Shown here in pieces: positions 1 to 8,031 of a stretch of DNA of 64,000 nucleotides (its first letter is position 1; every line of letters begins with the position of its first letter). Location: positions 124,001 through 188,000 of the forward strand of contig NZ_WRXL01000005.1 in the NCBI RefSeq assembly GCF_010119195.1. The letters are read 5' to 3'. The translations under genes and the position numbers were made by a program. Source of the stretch: Haloarcula salina. GTDB taxonomy: Archaea; Halobacteriota; Halobacteria; Halobacteriales; Haloarculaceae. The notes under the pieces are model-generated. The model had not been told where the DNA came from and ran no database searches. It worked only from the letters and a program-made list of their open reading frames with translations.

Positions 1-216
1 AGATTTGTCGGACCACAGGCCACCGGGGAACGTGTCTCCGTCGGCGACGCCACACACAACGGCTGGAAGCGTGCTGACCAGGCCGGCCAGCCACCGAGAT
101 CGACCAGCTCTCACGTGGGGTTAACTACTGATTACTTAATAGCGGAAGAACAGAATCACGACCAAGACCTGGGCCTGTTAGCAGTTCCGGGAGTCCGCGG
201 TCCACGAGGGTAATAT

Positions 217-2007
217 ATGGGTTACGAGACAGATATTGAACAGGGACTGTTCGACAGCTACCAGTTTGCGAACCGCGACTTACAAGAGTATCTGGTCATC
301 ATACTCGCCGGGTTCCTGGTGCTCGAGAGCGGGATATTCCTCACCATCCAGCCGGTGACGGGTTACGAGACATCGCTCGTGAACGCTCTTCCGCAGTCTT
401 TCTGGTTCCTGTTCTACGCGGTCCTAGCGGGTGGGATCCTGACGCTGATCGCCGCAGCAGTCACAGGATCGGGGTACTGGCGACACGGGATCGCCATGGT
501 CATCGCGAACTACGCGCTGTACTTCTTCCTTCCGAAAGCGCGCGGATATCGGTTTTATGGGCAGGGAACCGCCGACGCTCTGCGCCACTTCGGAGACGTG
601 AAAGCGATCATCGACACAGGGTCGCTGCCCGGCATCTGGTATCCCGGCGAGCACGTACTAATGGCAGAGATGACAATGCTGGGCGTCCCGATGTCCGCGA
701 TTCCCTACGTCACCGCCCTGCTGTTTACCGTGCTCCAGATCGTCGGAATCGGTATCCTCGTGCGCACGATTTCGGGAAAACGAGGGAGTCTGGCGGCTGG
801 GCTAGCGGCCGGGAGTCCCCTGGTTTACACCACGTTCCACCTGTCGAATCATCCAGCGATGAACTCGTTCATGCTGATTCCGGTGTTGCTTGGGCTTGCG
901 GAGCTCTATCGACGGAGCAACGACAACGAGTATCTCATCCTCTTTCTCCTCATCGGCATCTTCGTCATCTACTCGCATCCGATGACGACGCTGTTCATGG
1001 TCGGACTGCTGTTGCTCACGGCCGTCTACTCGGGCGTGTTCGGTCGGCTATCGACCGCACCAATCAGGCAGCTGAGTCCGAGAGTCGGCGTGGCGTTTCT
1101 CCCACTGTTGTTCGCCTGGCTGACGAACTTCGGTCAGACGCGACAGGCAATTGCAAAAGTCGCGGCCACGCAGAACGACGCGACCCCCGCGGCGAGAGAG
1201 CTACAGAAGGCCGGTTCGGTAGAGTTCACCCTCCCGCAGCTCGTCAACAAGTTCGTCACGCTGTACGGGTCGACGACCATTTACTTCGCCGTTGCCGGGC
1301 TGTTTACCCTGTTGACACTGTACTGGTTCCTCTGGCGAGGGCCCCGATACGACTGGGGGCTCGGGACGAGCCACTTCGTGGCCGGACTAGTCATCGCCGC
1401 GACCTTCCTGCTCGGGAACCTCATCGTCAAAGGGATAATCCGCGCGAACCGGTATTCGCTCCTGTTCTCCGCGGTCCTGGTGGCACTGGCGCTCGTCTAC
1501 TGTGCCAGTAACCGGTACTCGACTGTTACAGTCGCACTGACCGCGCTCGTGTTACTGAGCGCGGGGCTCGCAGCCGGAGCGGCTTACGAGCCAAACAACC
1601 ACATGACGTACGCCGAGTACGACGGGACCCAGTTCATGGCGACCCACGACGACCCCGGCGTGCCGATCCACTCGATGGACACGTCACACAAGATGGAGGC
1701 GTTCGTCCTCGGACGGAATCACCCGCAGTACTACCCGATGAGTTTCAGTATGAACAATAATCTCCCGCGAAACCTCGGGTACTATAGCGAGGACATCACG
1801 GCCGCGGACACGTTCGGGCGGAGCTACGTCGTGACGAAGACTCACGACACCGAACAGCACACCGCCTCGTACTACACGGCCCAACAGCAGGAGTACCTCT
1901 TCAGGTACGGCGAGGAGAGTCTCGCCCGAATCGACAACGACCCGACGGCCAACAAGGTTTACACGAACGGCGGGTTCACTGGTTGGTCCGTGTCGCCGGA
2001 GAACTGA
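217..2007 (+). CDS. Polytopic membrane protein of a surface-glycan locus, GT-C-like
   Basis: A 596-residue protein with about a dozen hydrophobic segments spread over residues 20-460, followed by a soluble tail of about 130 residues (from about 465) that probably faces outside. The first large loop holds an acidic patch (DALRHFGD, near residue 120), a position where GT-C membrane glycosyltransferases often keep catalytic acids. I recognise no named family, so transfer of lipid-linked sugars is inference from topology and neighbours. Two glycosyltransferases follow on the same strand. The ATG follows an AT-rich stretch (about 125-140) that could hold the promoter. It could instead be a polymerase or ligase of the glycan pathway. 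Confidence 0.7.
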   Translation: MGYETDIEQGLFDSYQFANRDLQEYLVIILAGFLVLESGIFLTIQPVTGYETSLVNALPQSFWFLFYAVLAGGILTLIAAAVTGSGYWRHGIAMVIANYALYFFLPKARGYRFYGQGTADALRHFGDVKAIIDTGSLPGIWYPGEHVLMAEMTMLGVPMSAIPYVTALLFTVLQIVGIGILVRTISGKRGSLAAGLAAGSPLVYTTFHLSNHPAMNSFMLIPVLLGLAELYRRSNDNEYLILFLLIGIFVIYSHPMTTLFMVGLLLLTAVYSGVFGRLSTAPIRQLSPRVGVAFLPLLFAWLTNFGQTRQAIAKVAATQNDATPAARELQKAGSVEFTLPQLVNKFVTLYGSTTIYFAVAGLFTLLTLYWFLWRGPRYDWGLGTSHFVAGLVIAATFLLGNLIVKGIIRANRYSLLFSAVLVALALVYCASNRYSTVTVALTALVLLSAGLAAGAAYEPNNHMTYAEYDGTQFMATHDDPGVPIHSMDTSHKMEAFVLGRNHPQYYPMSFSMNNNLPRNLGYYSEDITAADTFGRSYVVTKTHDTEQHTASYYTAQQQEYLFRYGEESLARIDNDPTANKVYTNGGFTGWSVSPEN

Positions 2008-2067
2008 TCGACGGAGCATAGTGAGGCACTAACTTTACTGAGGTATCGAGAAGCTACGGGTACCTTG

Positions 2068-3024
2068 ATGTCGAAACCGCTAGTGAGCGTCGTAATCCCG
2101 ACATACAAACGGCCGGACAGGCTCCGGCGCGCGACGCGCAGCGTCGCTGACCAGACGTATCCGAACATCGAACTCATCGTCGTCGACGACCACTCGCCCC
2201 AGCCGGCGGCCGATACGCTCGCAAACGAGTCCTTCGACGACCTCGATCTCGTCTGCCTTCGCCACGAGGAAAACCGCGGTGCGAATCAGGCACGAAACAC
2301 CGGCATACGCGAAGCAGACGGTGAGTATATCGCGCTGCTCGACGACGACGACGACTGGCGACCGGAGAAAATCAGTCGGCAGGTCGACGTGTTCGAGAAC
2401 TCGGATGAAGACGTCGGTGTGGTGTATACCGGCTGTGAGTACGACTACGGTGACTACACGCGCGACGTGATTTTCACCTGCGAGGGAGACGTGACCGAGG
2501 ACCTCCTCGTGGGGAAATCGTTCGGAGAGTTCTCGACGCTAATGGTCCGAACGGACGTCGTCTTCGAAGCGGGTCTCCCGGACGAGCGATTCCCGAGCTG
2601 GCAGGACCGGGAATGGCTGATCCGACTGTCACAACACACCAAATTTCGCGTCATCCGTGAGCTACTGACGCGACGCCACTGCCCGGAGGGAGAAGAGCGG
2701 ATCAGCAACAACTACACCGAGAAGCGAGACGTGTCGTTTCCGCTGCTGGTCGAGAAACACCGTGACCTCGCGAAGAGTCACGGCCGCAAATACGAACGGG
2801 CGTTTCTCGCGTCGCTGCTGTTCATCCTCGGACAGGAAGCGCTCCGCAATCGGTTCTACGGGGATGCCAGAAAGCAGTTGCTCAAGTCGGTCTACTACTA
2901 CCCGTTCCACACCGATCGTCTCGTATACGCGCTGGTCGCGCTCGGCGGCAGACTCAGCTACGAGCCCGCACGCCTGGCTGTGCGAACGCTGCACGCAATC
3001 AGCAACGGGACGGTAACTGAGTGA
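2068..3024 (+). CDS. Glycosyltransferase family 2
   Basis: A GT-A fold enzyme that would transfer an activated sugar to a glycan or lipid carrier at the inner membrane face. The N-terminus has the family opening VSVVIPTYKRP (about residues 5-15), then VVDDHS and a run of aspartates, LLDDDDDW (about residues 90-97), that supplies the DxD metal and nucleotide-sugar site. The C-terminal third, after the catalytic domain, is alpha-helical. An ATG at 2068 directly follows an in-frame TTG, and I prefer the ATG. It starts 60 bp after the polytopic membrane protein. The acceptor and donor cannot be told from sequence. Confidence 0.88.
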   Translation: MSKPLVSVVIPTYKRPDRLRRATRSVADQTYPNIELIVVDDHSPQPAADTLANESFDDLDLVCLRHEENRGANQARNTGIREADGEYIALLDDDDDWRPEKISRQVDVFENSDEDVGVVYTGCEYDYGDYTRDVIFTCEGDVTEDLLVGKSFGEFSTLMVRTDVVFEAGLPDERFPSWQDREWLIRLSQHTKFRVIRELLTRRHCPEGEERISNNYTEKRDVSFPLLVEKHRDLAKSHGRKYERAFLASLLFILGQEALRNRFYGDARKQLLKSVYYYPFHTDRLVYALVALGGRLSYEPARLAVRTLHAISNGTVTE

Positions 3025-3280
3025 GCAATCGAATGCGAGTGGCGCCGCAGTCCCGCTGTTATGGCGGAAATGTTCAACGAGTAGGAGTTGGTTTACAATA
3101 TCGTTCGCTGGTCTGTCCACCAGACAGCATGGAAGACGACGGATGGCGACGCAGGACGCGAAGGTCGCGAGGCAGCCGACGGTCAGAAGGGCTGAAACGC
3201 GGCGGCGATCGAACCCCCGGAGAGCCAATGAAACGGGCCACTCGAACCGATACGGGCGAGTCCACACTGTGGAGGGGTGA

Positions 3281-4444
3281 ATGACCGTGACGACGCTCTG
3301 GTACTTCATCGGTGCGCTCGTCGTCGGGGGAGCCGAACGCACGCTGATCGACTTGGCGAACGAGGTCGACCACGACGAGTACGACGTGACTATCTGGACG
3401 ATCTTCTCGACGAACCCGCTCGAATCAGAACTCTCCCCCGAGGTGACCGTCAGGAGCCTCACGGACGCCGGCCGTCTCGAAAATGGAGTGATCGCCGGCG
3501 TCGAGACGCCGCTCGCGTACGTCCTCGCTCCGATACGGTTCTGGCTCGCAGTCCGGCGCGAGGACCCCGATATCATCCAGTCGTTTCTCTTTTACGGCAA
3601 CGTGATCTCGCGGATTGCCGGCCTCCTCTGTTCTGCGACCGTGATCACCGGCGTCAGGTCGGTTCCGGACTCCGATCCGCTTGCACGGCGCCTCATCGAC
3701 CGGGTGACGATGTCTCTCTCGGACGGGATCGTCTCGAATTCGACAGCGGGTCGAGAGTTCGTAATCGACCGCGGGGCGGATCGCGACGACGTATCGGTCG
3801 TGTACAACGGGCGCGATATCGAGACGTACAGGACTGCGGAGCCCGCGGCGGTACGTGAGGAACTGGATCTGCCGGCGGAAGCGACCGTCGTCGGGACCGT
3901 CGGCCGTCTGCTGGAGCGAAAGGGCCACTACGACCTGCTCGACGCCTGGCCCGAGATCGGTACGGAAATCCCCAACGCCCACCTCGTCTTCGTCGGTGAC
4001 GGGCCGGAGCGCTCGGGTCTCGAACGCCGCGCAGAGGAGTTAGGCTGTACCGAAACGGTCCACTTCCTCGGCACACGCCAGGACGTCCCCGCACTGTTGA
4101 ATGCGATGGATCTGTTCGCCTTCCCCTCGCACTTCGAGGGACTTCCGGGTGCGGTCATCGAGGCGATGGCCGCCGGACTGCCGATCGTCGCGACACCGGT
4201 CGACGGCAATAGCGACCTCATCGAGGGCTATCGGTCGGGACTCTTCGTCGACGTCGAATCTCCCCAGCAGATCGCGTGGGCGACGATTCGTCTGGACCAG
4301 AATCCGGATCTCGCCGAGTCGCTGGGGTCGACCGCCGCGGAGCGAGCGGCCCGCGAGTTCACGATCGCATCGATGGTCGACGGATTCGAGTCGGTGTATC
4401 GTCGCGTCCACGAGCCCGCGGCCGAAGAGTCCGTGTATAGCTAG
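3281..4444 (+). CDS. Glycosyltransferase family 4 (GT-B)
   Basis: A 387-residue GT-B retaining glycosyltransferase. The C-terminal domain carries the family hallmarks: GTVGRLLERKG at about 205, FVGDGPER, FLGTRQDVP, and the EX7E-type segment around FEGLPGAVIEAMAAG near 290. The N-terminal acceptor domain has the glycine-rich GALVVGGAER loop at about residue 11, common to these enzymes. It probably adds a sugar to the surface glycan made by this locus. A 256-bp stretch without a convincing gene separates it from the upstream GT2. A GGAGG ribosome site lies just before the ATG. Confidence 0.9.
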   Translation: MTVTTLWYFIGALVVGGAERTLIDLANEVDHDEYDVTIWTIFSTNPLESELSPEVTVRSLTDAGRLENGVIAGVETPLAYVLAPIRFWLAVRREDPDIIQSFLFYGNVISRIAGLLCSATVITGVRSVPDSDPLARRLIDRVTMSLSDGIVSNSTAGREFVIDRGADRDDVSVVYNGRDIETYRTAEPAAVREELDLPAEATVVGTVGRLLERKGHYDLLDAWPEIGTEIPNAHLVFVGDGPERSGLERRAEELGCTETVHFLGTRQDVPALLNAMDLFAFPSHFEGLPGAVIEAMAAGLPIVATPVDGNSDLIEGYRSGLFVDVESPQQIAWATIRLDQNPDLAESLGSTAAERAAREFTIASMVDGFESVYRRVHEPAAEESVYS

Positions 4445-4493
4445 CGATTCCCGGGCCGACGTCACGACGGACGTTCCTGAAAGGGTAGCGACA

Positions 4494-4503
4494 GTATATT
4501 TTA
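4494..4503 (+). promoter_or_regulatory. TATA box for the first beta-helix-like protein
   Basis: The AT-rich element GTATATTTTA is centred about 30 nt upstream of the ATG at 4528. This is the spacing expected for a near-leaderless haloarchaeal transcript. Confidence 0.6.
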
Positions 4504-4527
4504 CTAGGGCTGTGCGGAGTACAGTGT

Positions 4528-5823
4528 ATGGCCGAGGATACTTCGAATCACGGGTACCAGCGCCCGGACCGCGGGGCACAGGATTGGCACGTCCCGCTCA
4601 ACGAGAACTTCGCTCGAATCGACACAGACGTCGAAATCAAAGACGCCGCTGAGAACCGGAGCGACTACGAACCCAAAGAGGGTGCGAAGTTCCTCGCCAC
4701 CGATACGAGACGCATTTTCCTGGGTGACGGGAACCAGTGGCTCGAGTTCGGGAGCGCGGCGGGTCGCGAAACCGTGATCTCGTTGGGGGACGGCAACGCA
4801 ACCGCGACCGTAACGAGTGACGGGACGATCATCGCCCGCCCCGGCCAGCTCCAGGCCGCTATCGACGCCGCAACCACGGGTTCCGAATTCGGGCAGCGAC
4901 CCACACAGACCGTGCGGATGGTATCGGGCGAGACATACGAGACACAGGAGACCGTCCGGGTGAGACGCGGTGTTCGTCTCGAGTGCAACGGAGCGAAGGT
5001 GGTTCCGTCGGGCGACTTCGATGTGTTCGAACTCGTCCGGGACACGCAACTGGTCGACCCGTTCGTCGACACGCGGGACATGGGCTGGAGTTCGACGCAG
5101 ATCGTCATCGGTCCAGAAGATGCACAGAAACTCGACACCGCCAACCGTGCGTGGGTGAAAGACGCGTATCTCCTCGCCGATGCCGGAAGCGGAATCGGAA
5201 TCCAGTTCCGCGGCGGCTCGAAACCGTGTTCGATGCAGGTCGCGACAGGGACACTGAACGGGTTCGACCGAGCGATCGACTTCTACGCCACCGGAGAGAA
5301 CACCAGCGGGCAGGGAAGCTGGTCGAACGGCAACCAGTTCTGGGGCCGAATTCAGGACTTCCGAATCGGCATCAGTATGCGTTCGGAGGGGGCGGCGGTG
5401 AGCGGTAACACGGTTCGAGTCCAGGCCCAGACCAACGGGAACGTGAGCGAGTGGCTCTGGAAGATGGACCGCGACCCGAGAGAGCAACGCAACGACAACA
5501 GATACGTAATGAACGGCAACACCGTCTTCGCACACCCTTGGGACGTCTCGGGGTATCAGAACAACAACGAGTATTACTCGGACAGCGACCGCGATCCGCC
5601 GATCTGGCTGATCGGTCGCGGCAAGCGGTACGGAAACTCCCTGATCGACCTCAGCGGTGTTCGCGGGAACCAATATCTGGTCAACAACTCGGACAATCCC
5701 CTTCGGAACGGTATCTTCACCGCCCACGGCGGGTTCGTCGTCGGGACCTCACAGTTCGAGATGAACCCGGCGTACCAGCAGAACGACAGCCGGGTCTGGC
5801 ACCACGAGTCGCGGAACTCGTAG
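4528..5823 (+). CDS. Beta-helix-like surface or tail-fibre-like protein, copy 1
   Basis: A 431-residue protein without a signal peptide. The N-terminal block (about residues 18-75) has DWHVPLNENFARIDTDVE followed by KFLATDTRRIFLGDGNQW, a layout resembling phage or virus tail-fibre attachment domains. The rest is rich in short beta and Asn/Gly turn motifs typical of right-handed parallel beta-helix (pectate-lyase-like) proteins, for example VRLECNGAKVVPSGDF. It is clearly paralogous to the 419-residue protein encoded at 6763-8022. It may bind or process surface glycan. No catalytic residues are identifiable and the activity is unknown. Confidence 0.75.
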   Translation: MAEDTSNHGYQRPDRGAQDWHVPLNENFARIDTDVEIKDAAENRSDYEPKEGAKFLATDTRRIFLGDGNQWLEFGSAAGRETVISLGDGNATATVTSDGTIIARPGQLQAAIDAATTGSEFGQRPTQTVRMVSGETYETQETVRVRRGVRLECNGAKVVPSGDFDVFELVRDTQLVDPFVDTRDMGWSSTQIVIGPEDAQKLDTANRAWVKDAYLLADAGSGIGIQFRGGSKPCSMQVATGTLNGFDRAIDFYATGENTSGQGSWSNGNQFWGRIQDFRIGISMRSEGAAVSGNTVRVQAQTNGNVSEWLWKMDRDPREQRNDNRYVMNGNTVFAHPWDVSGYQNNNEYYSDSDRDPPIWLIGRGKRYGNSLIDLSGVRGNQYLVNNSDNPLRNGIFTAHGGFVVGTSQFEMNPAYQQNDSRVWHHESRNS

Positions 5824-5919
5824 CTCCACCTGGTTCAGACGGGGTATATGATGCAACCCGACGAGTCAGTATTTGAGTAGAGAACGTATTCTCATGTCCG
5901 TTGTCCGGGATTCGCTTGC

Positions 5920-6752
5920 ATGGGTATTGGGGGACTCCTCCGTGACGTCACGACGACTCGATCGGTCCTGACGGGACTCAGAAATCCCGGCGAACTGTAT
6001 CACTTTCTGCGATCGGTCCGGTTCCGGCGTTCGGACCCGACAGCACGGGCGAGACGCCTGCAAGAAGAGTTCCAAAAAGCGTCCAGTAATATGGCGCTGG
6101 CAGACCTTCTCGGAACGAGCGCCCGGGAAGTTCAGACGTATTTCGACGAGTTCGAGGCAGATGTCAAGCCACACGTCGAGTCCTGCCGACGCGCGTTGAC
6201 GACAAGCCGTTCGCGATCGGTGGTATCGAAGTGGAAGCGCCCGTCCTCTACGCGGCACTCAGGACAGTTCGCCCCGAGTCGGTCGTCGAGGTCGGTGTGG
6301 CGAACGGCGTCTCGTCGTATTACATCCTCGCCGCGCTGGAGCGAAACGGCAACGGCGGGACGCTCACAAGCATCGACCTTCCGAAGTACGAGAACGACCA
6401 CACAGGGGAGTGGGACGAATCCGCAGGAGCCTGGATTCCGACGGGGCGAGACGTCGGATGGATCGTCCCGGACGAGTATCGCGACCGGTGGGAGATGCAG
6501 ATCGGAAACATGAACGATCTTCTCCCGGTGGAACTCGGCAGCCGAGGGGTCGATGCGTTGGTCTACGACGGTCCGAAGCGGTACTCTGTCCGGAAACGGG
6601 CGTTCGATACGGTCGCCGCCCGTGTGGGCGGGTGTCTGTACTTCTGTGACGATATCGCATGGAACGTCGCTTTCGAACGGTTCGCCACTGAGAACCCGTT
6701 ACGGTGGGACACCTACGGAAACACCGGGGTCGCCGTAACCCTCGAAGTATGA
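5920..6752 (+). pseudogene. Class I SAM-dependent methyltransferase-like gene, frameshifted
   Basis: The reading frame that starts at the ATG at 5920 encodes a plausible N-terminus (about 90 residues, to VKPHVES), then loses protein-like character. Continuity resumes in the frame one base earlier, reading RVDDKPFAIGGIEVEAPVLY and then the SAM-binding motif VVEVGVANGVSSYY (6279-6320). A single-base deletion near 6180-6195 explains this. The downstream part could restart at a GTG at 6231 and give a 173-residue protein. The methyltransferase family often modifies sugars or surface carbohydrates. This is either a recent pseudogene or a sequencing error. It converges with the gene ending at 6763. 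Confidence 0.65.
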
Positions 6753-6762
6753 GCGACGACCG

Positions 6763-8022
6763 TTAGTTGATCGAGTCGTCGTGCCACATCCGGCTGTCGC
6801 TATTTGGCTGGTACGACGGCGGGTGCGAGAACTGGCTCGTCCCGGTCACCTTGCCACCGTGGTAGGTGAAGATGCCGTTCCGGTCGGGGTAATCGGAGTT
6901 GTTGACGATGAACTGATTGCCCAGCGTCCCGGACAGGTCGACCATCGAATTGGCGTAGTTCTTGCCTTTGCCGAGGTACCAGATCGGGGCCCGGCGGTCG
7001 CCGCCGTCGTTATAGTCGTTGTTCTCCATGAACAGGGACGTGTCCCACGGGTACACCAGCATGGTGTTACTACCTTTCACGTAGGAGTTGTCGCCCCGCT
7101 GGCTCTCCGAGCGCGGATCGTCTTCCATGTACCAGAGCCACTCGCTCACGTCGTCGGTGGGCTGGACCATGAGGCGGAAGACGTTGCCCGAGACTTCCGC
7201 GCCCTCGGACCGGTGGTTCACGCCGATACGGAAGTCGGTGAGGGTGCCGTAGAACCGGTTGCCGTTGGACCAGTCGCCCTGCCCGCTGGTGTCGCTTCCG
7301 TTCGCGTAGCAGTCGATGCCGATGTCGAATCCCGAGATGGACCCGGACGCGACCTGCATCGAACACGGGCTGGAGCCACCGAGGAACTGAAGGCCGATGC
7401 CTTCGCCCTTGTCGCCGAGGAGATACGCGTTCTCGACGGCCGCACGGTTAGCCGGTTCGATCTTCGACGCGTCGCTCGCGCCGACTACGACCTGGGCGGA
7501 GTCCCAGGAGACCGGCCGGGTGTCGATGAACGGGTCGACGAGTTGGGTCCCGCGGTACATCTCGATGACGTTGAAGTCACCGTCGGGGACGATGCGAGCG
7601 CCGTTGCACTCGAGTCGGACGTTCCGACGGAGCTTGATCGTGTCCGAGGGGAAGTAGTTCTCGCCGGAGACGAGCTTTACCGTTCGGCTCGGACCCTGTG
7701 CCCACGTGTGTGATTTCGACGCCTGATCGATGACCGACTGGACGTCGCCCGGTGGGGCGATGAGCGAGCCGTCGTCGGCCTCGGAGACGGAGGAATCGCT
7801 CGCGCTGAGACTGCCGATTCGGTTCCAGTTGCTCCCGTCACCGATGTAGACGGTTCCCGTGTCGGTGGCGAGGAACTTCGAACCGGCTCTGGGATCGTAC
7901 TGGCCGATGTTCGACTCGGCGTCGCGGAGTTCGACGTGCGTGTCGAGCTTGTCGAAGTTTTCGTTGAGCGGGACGTGCCAATCGAGTGTACCCTCTGCGG
8001 GCGTAGTGTATCGTTCTGCCAT
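6763..8022 (-). CDS. Beta-helix-like surface or tail-fibre-like protein, copy 2
   Basis: A 419-residue paralogue of the protein encoded at 4528-5823. It shares the N-terminal DWHVPLNENF block, the GDGSNWNRIG segment, VRLECNGARIVPDGDF, GGSSPCSMQVASGS and the C-terminal NNSDYPDRNGIFTYHGG region, so the homology is end to end. It begins 9 bp downstream of the stop of the CBM6 lipoprotein gene on the same strand and is almost certainly co-transcribed with it. The CBM6 protein could anchor or present it at a carbohydrate surface. No signal peptide is seen, so export would need a partner or a non-classical route. Confidence 0.75.
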   Translation of the reverse strand: MAERYTTPAEGTLDWHVPLNENFDKLDTHVELRDAESNIGQYDPRAGSKFLATDTGTVYIGDGSNWNRIGSLSASDSSVSEADDGSLIAPPGDVQSVIDQASKSHTWAQGPSRTVKLVSGENYFPSDTIKLRRNVRLECNGARIVPDGDFNVIEMYRGTQLVDPFIDTRPVSWDSAQVVVGASDASKIEPANRAAVENAYLLGDKGEGIGLQFLGGSSPCSMQVASGSISGFDIGIDCYANGSDTSGQGDWSNGNRFYGTLTDFRIGVNHRSEGAEVSGNVFRLMVQPTDDVSEWLWYMEDDPRSESQRGDNSYVKGSNTMLVYPWDTSLFMENNDYNDGGDRRAPIWYLGKGKNYANSMVDLSGTLGNQFIVNNSDYPDRNGIFTYHGGKVTGTSQFSHPPSYQPNSDSRMWHDDSIN

Positions 8023-8031
8023 TGTTCTGTG

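Noticed and set aside
3025-3280. Small ORF between the GT2 and GT4 genes (3021-3284)
   Set aside because: It is basic and Arg/Ser-rich, with no haloarchaeal bias or motif, and reads as non-coding.
5920-6752. Programmed frameshifting in the methyltransferase
   Set aside because: No slippery heptamer or downstream structure was evident near 6180-6195. A simple one-base deletion is the more economical reading.
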